DNA of 6,537 bases from Cyanobacteria bacterium UBA11370 (GTDB lineage: Bacteria > Cyanobacteriota > Cyanobacteriia > Cyanobacteriales > Coleofasciculaceae). The number at the start of each line of letters is the position of its first letter. Positions within the stretch are counted from its first letter, which is position 1. Shown here one piece after another: positions 1 through 5,787 of the stretch. Location of the stretch: assembly GCA_003486645.1 (NCBI GenBank), contig DNGI01000042.1, positions 5,142-11,678 of the forward strand, given 5' to 3'. Below the pieces are notes generated by a model. The model searched no databases. It was not told the DNA's origin and saw nothing but the letters and a program-made list of their open reading frames with translations. The position numbers were made by a program, and so were the translations under genes.

Positions 1-467
1 GGTAATCCGGAACGCCAAGATGCGTCTTCAAGGACTTGATTCGTCATGGTTGGCGATATACTAGCCAGTCCATTCAACTTAAAGCCGTGCTGGGCTGTAG
101 CATGATAAAGAAAGCGATGTTGTCTGGCTTCAATTGTGACTTTCCAACCAGGAATACCAATGGCATTACAAGGCACATCGGGTGGCGCAATACTCAAACA
201 ACCATCTACTAAGGTTTCCTCGGTGCGAACAATTCGTACTTCCTTGAGAGGCACAAATGACCGCCATGCCATATGCTGTAATAATTTAGCAGTTAGGGTT
301 TGCGGTAAGCTTGTTCCTTGGATTTGGGGTTGAGTTTGGGTAATAGTTTGAGTTAAAAATTGCTGTTGAGTAGGTTGTTGGTGTTGGGCTTGCGTAGGTA
401 AAGGGTCTATCAGTGAAGCTAGGGTTGATAATAATATTAGTGCAATGGGTTTGAGGTGTAACGGCAT
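1..467 (-). CDS. Secreted protein with repeated cysteine domain (5' part, truncated by window edge)
   Basis: The reading frame is open from an ATG at 465-467 to the left edge, giving the first 155 residues of a longer protein. A possible Shine-Dalgarno AGGAA (complement of 475-479) lies 7 bases before the ATG and supports this start. Residues 1-27 look like a signal peptide: a short charged start, a hydrophobic stretch at 8-20, and a likely cut after TQA at 25-27. A Gln/Thr/Pro-rich linker follows (about 28-57). Residues 59-123 form a compact domain with Val-Arg-Ile-Val at 77-80, Asp-Gly-Cys-Leu at 88-91, Cys100, Ile-Pro-Gly-Trp at 105-108 and a Tyr-His end at 121-122. I recall this pattern (DGCL, second Cys, PGW, VT-E) from cyanobacterial exported proteins of unknown function. 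At residues 142-155 the domain start recurs: both copies contain Trp-Arg-Ser (68-70 and 151-153), 83 residues apart, so at least two tandem copies are likely. Export to the periplasm is inferred; the function is unknown. Confidence 0.85.
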   Translation of the reverse strand, partial: MPLHLKPIALILLSTLASLIDPLPTQAQHQQPTQQQFLTQTITQTQPQIQGTSLPQTLTAKLLQHMAWRSFVPLKEVRIVRTEETLVDGCLSIAPPDVPCNAIGIPGWKVTIEARQHRFLYHATAQHGFKLNGLASISPTMTNQVLEDASWRSGL

Positions 468-532
468 TACTAATTTCCTGGGATTGAAAGTAGAAAACTT
501 TGTTATACTTCCTGGGGTCATAGATAGGGTTA

Positions 533-581
533 ATTGCTAATTGCTAATTGCTAATTACTAATTACTGATTGCTCATTGTTA
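533..581. repeat. Heptanucleotide tandem array, STRR type (consensus ATTGCTA, 7 units)
   Basis: Seven consecutive 7-base units fill this stretch: three perfect ATTGCTA, then ATTACTA, ATTACTG, ATTGCTC and ATTGTTA. Divergence grows from left to right. Short tandemly repeated repetitive (STRR) sequences with 7-base units are a known feature of cyanobacterial non-coding DNA. The array lies between the 97-residue protein gene and the truncated secreted protein gene, 65 bases before the latter's start codon. Confidence 0.85.
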
Positions 582-589
582 CAAAGGCT

Positions 590-617
590 ATTAGCCATGA
601 ACCATTAGCCATTAGCT
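590..617. repeat. Second heptanucleotide array (consensus ATTAGCC, 4 units)
   Basis: Four 7-base units, ATTAGCC, ATGAACC, ATTAGCC and ATTAGCT, start 8 bases after the ATTGCTA array ends. The unit differs from that of the first array but shares ATT at the start and a C at position 6. It may be a diverged continuation of the same STRR tract or a separate short one. Confidence 0.65.
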
Positions 618-669
618 ATCTATTAGTTTATGCCCGTGCGAAGTAGAGTTTAATCTTTCACCGTTGTAG

Positions 670-712
670 CTGAAATAGTTGTTCAATTTCAGACTGTTAC
701 AAATTTTGTAAC
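670..712 (-). terminator. Two inverted repeats after the 97-residue protein gene; possible weak terminator
   Basis: Just past the stop codon at 724-726 lies a near-perfect palindrome, GTTACAAATTTTGTAAC (696-712, 8-base arms around one base). Next to it is a stem with 7-base arms, CTGAAAT (670-676) and ATTTCAG (686-692), around a 9-base loop. On the minus-strand transcript both come right after the coding region, as 3'-end structures would. Neither is GC-rich and no clear U tract follows, so this is not a textbook intrinsic terminator. The 17-base palindrome could instead be a protein-binding site. Confidence 0.35.
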
Positions 713-723
713 CGATTTAAGGA

Positions 724-1017
724 TTACTTGTGAACGAAATTACAGATGAGTTCCCCTGGACTGTTAGGTTCAAAGGGTATGATACTTCCATCTTGACGAA
801 CCCAAAGGCGATCGCGACAATTATAAACCTCAATGGGTCGTTTCATTCCGTCAATACTAACGGCTGCCCGATACTCCCAATAATTCTTAGCGCTGCGCTT
901 GATACTTAAAATACAGATTAAATGGTCGTGAGAATTTCGGCAGAATGAAGCTTGTGCTGGCGGTGCAATTCCCAACGATAACGTCAATAACAATACTAGG
1001 CTAATAAATCTTACCAT
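724..1017 (-). CDS. Small secreted four-cysteine protein, function unknown
   Basis: This gene encodes 97 residues. The first 23 form a clear signal peptide: an Arg near the N-terminus, a Leu-rich core (residues 6-15), and a likely cut after AQA (21-23). The mature part is about 74 residues with four cysteines at 26, 35, 63 and 92, enough for two disulfides after export. Visible landmarks are a His-Asp-His before the second Cys, an Ile-Lys-Arg-Ser-Ala-Lys-Asn-Tyr-Trp-Glu-Tyr-Arg stretch, Tyr-Asn-Cys-Arg at 61-64, and Gly-Glu-Leu-Ile-Cys near the C-terminus. I do not recognise a named family. It is a plausible real gene because it has a complete signal peptide, a possible promoter box (TATAAT as ATTATA at 1046-1051), and a HIP1 site inside the coding part (808-815). 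There is no strong Shine-Dalgarno; the ATG at 1015-1017 is the only start that keeps the whole signal peptide. It lies 173 bases beyond the fibrillin-like gene, so co-transcription is uncertain. Confidence 0.75.
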   Translation of the reverse strand: MVRFISLVLLLTLSLGIAPPAQASFCRNSHDHLICILSIKRSAKNYWEYRAAVSIDGMKRPIEVYNCRDRLWVRQDGSIIPFEPNSPGELICNFVHK

Positions 1018-1034
1018 ATCTCAATTTTGGTACT

Positions 1035-1071
1035 CCCCATCAAAGATTATATAACGAACGATTGATTGGGG
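1035..1071 (-). promoter_or_regulatory. Candidate promoter of the 97-residue protein gene, flanked by a dyad
   Basis: A perfect -10 hexamer TATAAT is present on the minus strand (ATTATA at 1046-1051). It would start transcription about 20 bases before the ATG at 1017. No -35 match is seen at the usual distance. The box sits between CCCCATCA (1035-1042) and TGATTGGGG (1063-1071), which are inverted copies apart from one extra base, so a dimeric regulator could straddle the -10 region. The regulatory role is inferred from this layout alone. Confidence 0.4.
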
Positions 1072-1121
1072 TAGCCTTAGTTCCATAACCTGCCCTGTGA
1101 CAGTTAGAAAAGTCAAATGTG

Positions 1122-1166
1122 GGCTGGCATAGCCGCGATACTTTCCTGTTTAAAATGGAAGGGCTA
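1122..1166. other. Imperfect inverted repeats between the fibrillin-like and 97-residue protein genes
   Basis: GGCT (1122-1125) and AGCC (1131-1134) form a small stem with a 5-base loop. The same AGCC with its preceding T can instead pair with GGCTA at 1162-1166, enclosing an inner stem TTTCC (1142-1146) with GGAAG (1157-1161, one G-T pair) around a 10-base loop. The two pairings exclude each other. They lie 25 to 70 bases after the stop of the fibrillin-like gene. No T tract follows on the minus strand, so a terminator call is weak. Confidence 0.3.
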
Positions 1167-1190
1167 ACAAAAGTAATCCAAGTGGTGAGT

Positions 1191-1826
1191 TTAACTATCT
1201 TTAATCTTCGTCCACAAAGCTAACCCGCCACCCCTACCCCTCGCTGCAATATAACGGTCTTGTACTAAAAAGTAAGTGAAAAATGCTTGTTCTTTCACAC
1301 TTGAGTCGTCAAACTGAACTTCTCGCTCTTGACCCCCTCGAATATAGCCAGAATAAACCTTTAAGCCAAAAAATGATACCTTCATTTGGGTAAAGTCAAA
1401 GGCTAGCCTATTCGTCTTCGAGTTCCACTTTATCGGACCAGTAAGAACTAGTTGCAATCCTCCGAGTTCCACGGAATTTTGTACAGTTCCTCGGTCAGTA
1501 TCGGACTCAGATTGTAAGTAAGATAGATGAATTTTGACCCAAGAGGGAAGGAACCGTCCCGATCCTAGAATCACCCCAGCTTTTTGACGCGATTTCTTAG
1601 TGCCCGTTACAAATCCTAATCGCCAAGTCCCATGCAACTGACAATAGCTATGACGCACTTTAGTTCGTTTGGCAGTTTTCTCTGCTATTAACAACGCTTC
1701 AACCACAACAGAAGGTGCAGGTGGCGTTGTTTGTGAAGTTGTTAAGAACTCAACGGTTGAGTTTAGTATTCCCTCTATTGAGAGATTTGTTTGAATTGGG
1801 TTGTTGTTTGTCTGATCGCCATCCAT
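1191..1826 (-). CDS. PAP/fibrillin-like protein (plastid lipid-associated protein family)
   Basis: This 211-residue protein has no signal peptide or membrane segment. Residues 1-60 are variable, with a Thr/Pro-rich stretch at 29-38. The conserved part starts at Leu-His-Gly-Thr-Trp-Arg-Leu (64-70), the opening strand typical of PAP/fibrillin domains. It continues through Asn-Ser-Val-Glu-Leu (117-121) and Leu-Thr-Gly-Pro-Ile (128-132), and ends with Asp-Arg-Tyr-Ile-Ala-Ala-Arg-Gly-Arg-Gly-Gly-Gly-Leu (190-202). That last segment matches the family's C-terminal pattern of Tyr, Arg-Ile, Arg-Gly and Gly before a final strand. Fibrillins are lipocalin-like barrel proteins linked to thylakoids and lipid droplets in plastids and are also found in cyanobacteria; the exact ligand is generally unknown. 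The length is in the family's range. The ATG at 1824-1826 has no clear Shine-Dalgarno, but the next in-frame Met is Met148, inside the domain. The gene lies 116 bases after the kinase and has its own candidate promoter. The family call is from motif recall, not a search. Confidence 0.68.
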   Translation of the reverse strand: MDGDQTNNNPIQTNLSIEGILNSTVEFLTTSQTTPPAPSVVVEALLIAEKTAKRTKVRHSYCQLHGTWRLGFVTGTKKSRQKAGVILGSGRFLPSWVKIHLSYLQSESDTDRGTVQNSVELGGLQLVLTGPIKWNSKTNRLAFDFTQMKVSFFGLKVYSGYIRGGQEREVQFDDSSVKEQAFFTYFLVQDRYIAARGRGGGLALWTKIKDS

Positions 1827-1834
1827 AAGCTAAG

Positions 1835-1856
1835 ACTACCATGATTTCGAGGTAGT
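1835..1856 (-). promoter_or_regulatory. Leader inverted repeat upstream of the fibrillin-like gene
   Basis: ACTACC (1835-1840) and GGTAGT (1851-1856) are exact inverted copies around a 10-base spacer. The repeat ends 8 bases before the start codon. If transcription starts from the candidate -10 at 1866-1874, the repeat would form a hairpin at the very 5' end of the mRNA, where it could affect stability or ribosome access. It could equally be an operator. A 6-base arm can arise by chance. Confidence 0.3.
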
Positions 1857-1865
1857 AAACTAACT

Positions 1866-1874
1866 CTTATAGCA
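1866..1874 (-). promoter_or_regulatory. Candidate extended -10 promoter for the fibrillin-like gene
   Basis: The minus strand reads TGCTATAAG, that is TG, one base, then TATAAG, one mismatch from TATAAT. This is the extended -10 arrangement that can work without a -35 box, and no -35 match is seen. The expected start point is near 1859, giving a leader of about 33 bases. Confidence 0.35.
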
Positions 1875-1942
1875 AGACTATCATCCGGCGTTGGTTGTTG
1901 ATTTCATGGCAGAATTTAATACAAGATGTAAGGGCAGCTTAT

Positions 1943-4900
1943 TCATTGAGACTCGCTACAGTGAATTGGGACTAAAGGAATCTGCACAATAAACTCTGTC
2001 CCTTGTCCGGGAGTAGAAGTACAGCGAATTTGACCTTGATGTTTTTCAACAACAATTTGGTAACAAATAGATAAGCCTAATCCTGTTCCACTCCCAACGG
2101 GTTTAGTCGTAAAGAAAGGGTCAAATATTTTGTGAATAATCTCCTCGTTCATACCAGAACCATTGTCAGAAATTTGGATGATAAGGGAGTTGGTTGTTGG
2201 TTGTTGGTTATTGGTTATTGGTTGTTTGTTGTTTGTTGTTTGTTGTTCATCAGCACTCCCCACACAAGTCCGGATAGTAATTACCCGTGGAGGGGGTTGA
2301 AGTTCTAAAGCGTCAATCGCATTTGAAAGTAGATTCATAAATACCTGATTCAATTGACTCGCATAACAGGTAACTTTAGGAAGTTGGTCGTAATGTTTAA
2401 TGACCTTAATTTCTGGACGACTTCCTTCTGCCTTCAATCGGTGTTGTAAAATCAGGAGCGTGTTATCAATACCCTCATGAATATCGACAGATTTTAGTTC
2501 GTTTTCATCCAATCGGGAAAAGTTTCGTAAGCTACAAACAATCTCGGTGATACGTTCTGCACCTACCTGCATGGAATTTATGAGTTTCTGCCAATCTTCT
2601 AGCAAAAAAAATAAGTCAATTTCAGAGGTTAACGCTTGAATTTTGGGTGTAGCATTAGGGTAAGTTTGTTGATAGAGTTCAAGCAAACTTAGTAGGTCTT
2701 GGAAATACTGTCGAGCATACCCAAGATTACTATAGATAAAGCCAACAGGATTGTTAATCTCATGAGCAATTCCTGCAATCATTTGTCCTAAACTCGACAT
2801 TTTTTCGGCATGAATAAGTTGGACTTGAGTGCGTTTTAGTTCAGCTAAAGTTCGTTCTAATTCTTGGGCTTTTTCTCGAAATCTTGTTCCTGATTTTCGG
2901 AGAGCTTCTGATTGTTTTTGAGTTTGATTTAGTAATTCGGCTTGTTGTAAAGCTACCCCTAATTGATTAGCAATCTGGAGTACCACATTGATTTCTGTAG
3001 TTTTCCAGGACCGAGAACCAGAATTTTGATAAGCCGCCAATAATCCCCAAAGTTTATTGCCACAGGAAATAGGAACAATGATGTAGGCTCTAGCTTGAAA
3101 TTGCTCTAAAAGATTGATATAACAACTATTAAAGTCCGCTTGGTAGATGTCAGCAACAGCTACGTGACTTCTGCCTCGACTATAAGCACCCCCTTGGGTT
3201 TGTTGTAGATAAGTATCCTCAACTAGAAATGAAGAAGTGCCAAAGATACTATCATATTTAACTTCAGAATCAAAGGAATTGATCACACAATTTTTATTAT
3301 CCAAAGTTTTTTGTTTGAGAGTGGAATGATTCTTGTGTTCGTGTACTAAAGAAATCCACTCACTCCCTACCGATTCACAGACAAACTCTCCACTCCAATC
3401 AGGATTGAAACGATAAATACCAACGCGATCGCAATGAATAACGTGTCGCAATTCAGAGGTAGTAGCGCTGAAAATTGTTTCAATATCCAACGTCTGACGC
3501 ATACGTTGAATAGCCCTAGCGATCGCACGTTCTCCCTCTAAACTTTCATGCAATGCTTCTTCTACTCGTTTGCGATCCGTAATATCAATTGCTGTACCAA
3601 TTAATTGTTTAACTCTACCGTCAGAACTTCTCTCAAATACTGTTTCCCGAACACAAAATGTGCGCCATTTTTGTTCAGCATCTATTAGGCGATATTCAAA
3701 CTCTAAAATCTCACCTTCTGACAGTGTAAAAAGTTGTTGGAGTCGGGGTGGAACTTGGAGGAAATCATCAGGGTGCATAAGAGTTGGTAGAAGTGCTTCT
3801 CCCATGTCTTGAATCTGTTTGGGTGTATAACCAAGAAGCGTAACAATAGCACTGTTGACGTAGACATTACGCTGCTCAATTAGATCGTAGATATACAAAA
3901 GATTGGGAGATGCTTCAGCAATTCGTTCAATAAAATGCTTGCTCCGTTCTAGTTCTGCTGTGCGTTCAGTAACTTGTTGTTCTAAAATACGATTGTAGTC
4001 GGCTAAAATTTTTCGAGCTTGTTTGCTTTCAGTAATATCTCGACCTTCAGGGATCAAAAATTCAACATTATTATTCTGATCAAAAATAGGTTGCAGAGAA
4101 AAATCAATCGTGACAACATTTTTATTAGCACCTAACACCTCGACTTCATAACGAATAAATTCACCTTGACTTGCTCGTTTAATGGCTTCTTGTAATTGAG
4201 TTTGGGCTTCTGCTGAGATCGTCCACCAATAACATTTCCAAAATGGCTTACCAATAACATCGTTTAGCTGCAATCCTCCAAAGTCTAATGCCGTTTGATT
4301 AATTTCTAAAAGAATCCCATCAACATTCAGCATTCCTGTAAACTGAAAAGTATGATTAAAAATTCCTCGAAACTTGCGATCGCTTTTTGATAACGCTTCA
4401 TTCAATGAACTCAGTTTGGCAAAATAGTCTTGTAGTTGTCCAACCATCTGATTAAATGACTCTGCTAATTGCCCCACTTCATCCGAGCGTTTAATTTCTA
4501 CCCTTTTATCCCATTTTCCTTTAGCAATTTCTTTCGCTGTGGCGTTTAAATATAGCAATGGTTTGGTAATCCAATGAGCCGTAATAATACCCATTCCTGT
4601 CGCTACCACTAGGGCAGTTAGGCATAGTAAAATAGTAACTTGAGTATTCCCATTGATTTGCTCCATAAAGTCTGCTTCGGGTACAACAACCACAATCAGC
4701 CAGTCAAGACCAAATTCATCCTTAAACGGGGTTATTTGTACAAATTCTCGTTTCCCTTCTCGTTTAAAATCAAGTTTTTCTGCTCTGTTAATATTTCTAA
4801 AATTGCCAAATTTAGCCCTTAAATGTTGTGCTGTAGCCTGAATTAATGGCTCCCGAATTTCAGTCGCTTTGAGTCGTTTCTGTTCTCGCTGATCAGTAGT

Positions 4901-5695
4901 ACTAAAGAAGGGTTGCTCAGTCGTTGAGGAGGCAACAATTAATCCTGAACGCTCGATAATAAAGGCTTCTCCTCTGATCCCAATTTTCAAACTTTGCAGG
5001 AATCTATTAATGGCTATAAGTGATAGATCGCTCGATAAAATTCCTTCCAACTTTCCCTCATCATACAAAGGATAACTCGCCGCAATTCCTAACCCTCTAG
5101 AAGATGGAATGTAGACATAAATAGGACTCCAGCTTGGTTGACCTGCGGTTATAGCACTTTGATAAAAAGGTCGCTCCTTTGCATCATAATTGGATTGATT
5201 GAGTAATACTTTTTTGGCATTGCCTTCCGTATCTACACTCTCCACCTGAAGGCGACCTCTTGCAAATTTTTCCGTAAAAGCAACGGAAAGACCTCTCTCA
5301 TCATTCCCAATTGAAATCAGTCCCCCCTCTGGGTTACTAAAATAAATTCTACTCAGGGAGTCAAAAACTTGAATTTGTTTTAAAAAATGCCGTTCTAAGC
5401 GTTTGGGATTTGTTAAATCTAACTGACCAAGGCGTATAATATCAGCGTTAGTTTGATTAATGAGATGAGGTGTTTTTAGGTAAGTTCTAATTTGATCCGA
5501 GATGCGATCGCTAATTTCTTGCCGCAATTGAGAAGCAACATCGTTGACAGCCTGTTGTCCACTTTGAAAGGAGAGATACCCGACTAATCCTACCGTTCCA
5601 ACAATTTGCAGCACAAAGGGAACAACAACAAAAGTTCTTAGGGTCGCCTGACCAGAAATGTTGGCAATGAGGCGGTTTACAGATTTAATTAACAT
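1943..5695 (-). CDS. Membrane sensor histidine kinase: Cache-HAMP-PAS-PAS-GAF-HisKA-HATPase
   Basis: This 1250-residue kinase would autophosphorylate on His and pass the phosphate to a response regulator. Membrane segments at about 21-43 and 352-374 enclose a periplasmic double-Cache-type sensor that includes the Cache-like motif Asp-Ala-Lys-Glu-Arg-Pro-Phe-Tyr (171-178). A HAMP domain follows (about 371-425). PAS 1 is at about 438-558, ending Gly-Arg-Asp-Ile-Thr-Glu. PAS 2 is at about 585-712, ending Ala-Ile-Asp-Ile-Thr-Asp. A phytochrome/cyanobacteriochrome-like GAF spans about 735-918 with a candidate bilin Cys858. A coiled-coil linker spans about 919-965. The H-box is Ile-Ala-His-Glu-Ile-Asn-Asn-Pro with phospho-acceptor His978. 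The ATPase boxes are all present: N-box Asn1121/Asn1125, G1 Asp1177-Asn-Gly-Ser-Gly, F-box Phe1191-Asp-Pro-Phe-Phe, and G2 Gly1203-Thr-Gly-Leu-Gly. It should therefore be active. A Gln/Thr/Asn run at 1151-1169 comes from a heptamer repeat and sits in a loop before G1. There is no receiver domain and no regulator gene alongside, so it is an orphan kinase here. The ATG at 5693-5695 begins just before the first membrane segment; no Shine-Dalgarno is seen. Confidence 0.96.
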   Translation of the reverse strand: MLIKSVNRLIANISGQATLRTFVVVPFVLQIVGTVGLVGYLSFQSGQQAVNDVASQLRQEISDRISDQIRTYLKTPHLINQTNADIIRLGQLDLTNPKRLERHFLKQIQVFDSLSRIYFSNPEGGLISIGNDERGLSVAFTEKFARGRLQVESVDTEGNAKKVLLNQSNYDAKERPFYQSAITAGQPSWSPIYVYIPSSRGLGIAASYPLYDEGKLEGILSSDLSLIAINRFLQSLKIGIRGEAFIIERSGLIVASSTTEQPFFSTTDQREQKRLKATEIREPLIQATAQHLRAKFGNFRNINRAEKLDFKREGKREFVQITPFKDEFGLDWLIVVVVPEADFMEQINGNTQVTILLCLTALVVATGMGIITAHWITKPLLYLNATAKEIAKGKWDKRVEIKRSDEVGQLAESFNQMVGQLQDYFAKLSSLNEALSKSDRKFRGIFNHTFQFTGMLNVDGILLEINQTALDFGGLQLNDVIGKPFWKCYWWTISAEAQTQLQEAIKRASQGEFIRYEVEVLGANKNVVTIDFSLQPIFDQNNNVEFLIPEGRDITESKQARKILADYNRILEQQVTERTAELERSKHFIERIAEASPNLLYIYDLIEQRNVYVNSAIVTLLGYTPKQIQDMGEALLPTLMHPDDFLQVPPRLQQLFTLSEGEILEFEYRLIDAEQKWRTFCVRETVFERSSDGRVKQLIGTAIDITDRKRVEEALHESLEGERAIARAIQRMRQTLDIETIFSATTSELRHVIHCDRVGIYRFNPDWSGEFVCESVGSEWISLVHEHKNHSTLKQKTLDNKNCVINSFDSEVKYDSIFGTSSFLVEDTYLQQTQGGAYSRGRSHVAVADIYQADFNSCYINLLEQFQARAYIIVPISCGNKLWGLLAAYQNSGSRSWKTTEINVVLQIANQLGVALQQAELLNQTQKQSEALRKSGTRFREKAQELERTLAELKRTQVQLIHAEKMSSLGQMIAGIAHEINNPVGFIYSNLGYARQYFQDLLSLLELYQQTYPNATPKIQALTSEIDLFFLLEDWQKLINSMQVGAERITEIVCSLRNFSRLDENELKSVDIHEGIDNTLLILQHRLKAEGSRPEIKVIKHYDQLPKVTCYASQLNQVFMNLLSNAIDALELQPPPRVITIRTCVGSADEQQTTNNKQPITNNQQPTTNSLIIQISDNGSGMNEEIIHKIFDPFFTTKPVGSGTGLGLSICYQIVVEKHQGQIRCTSTPGQGTEFIVQIPLVPIHCSESQ
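2190..2245. repeat. Heptanucleotide array inside the kinase gene (8 units of TTGGTTR / TTTGTTG)
   Basis: On the plus strand eight 7-base units follow without a gap: TTGGTTG twice, TTGGTTA twice, TTGGTTG once, then TTTGTTG three times. The tract is STRR-like but lies within a coding region. It is read on the minus strand as residues 1151-1169 of the kinase. Because three 7-base units equal seven codons, the protein shows a 7-residue period (QQTTNNK, QPITNNQ, then QPTTNS). The two units that read TAACCAA on the coding strand would give a stop codon in one of the three phases, but both lie in a phase that avoids it. Confidence 0.9.
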
Positions 5696-5754
5696 AAGAG
5701 ATTTCTAACGATTCGGATCTCGTGTAATTCCTGCACCCCCTCAATTTTGGTCTT

Positions 5755-5762
5755 ATTATAAT
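5755..5762. promoter_or_regulatory. Palindromic ATTATAAT: possible -10 boxes for both divergent genes
   Basis: The 92-base gap between the kinase (minus) and the transferase (plus) contains ATTATAAT. It holds a perfect TATAAT on the plus strand (5757-5762) and on the minus strand (5755-5760). The plus-strand box would start transcription near 5769, about 19 bases before the transferase ATG. The minus-strand box would give the kinase a leader of about 53 bases. No good -35 box is seen on either side. If both boxes are used, polymerase binding for the two genes would be mutually exclusive. Confidence 0.45.
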
Positions 5763-5787
5763 GAGTTGATTTCGTAAAATCGTTCTC

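Noticed and set aside
136..333. Open plus-strand frame of 65 codons
   Set aside because: It lies antisense to the partial secreted protein gene, which has a signal peptide, a Shine-Dalgarno and a repeated domain; the plus-strand product has no recognisable features.
533..617. CRISPR array
   Set aside because: The units are 7 bases, directly adjacent and without spacers, which fits STRR tandem repeats.
468..1190. NtcA binding sites (GTA, 8 bases, TAC)
   Set aside because: I looked in the intergenic stretches 468-723 and 1018-1190, and also in 5696-5787; no exact match was found. The palindrome at 696-712 has the half-sites in the opposite order.
3570..3812. Open plus-strand frame of 80 codons inside the kinase gene
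   Set aside because: It is antisense to the PAS 2 region, whose protein sequence is clearly conserved; this is a shadow frame.
4640..4841. Two overlapping short plus-strand frames inside the kinase gene
   Set aside because: They are antisense to the Cache and second membrane segment, overlap each other and have no coding signs.
1943..5695. Hybrid kinase with a receiver domain
   Set aside because: The protein ends about 40 residues after the G2 box; there is no receiver sequence at either end.
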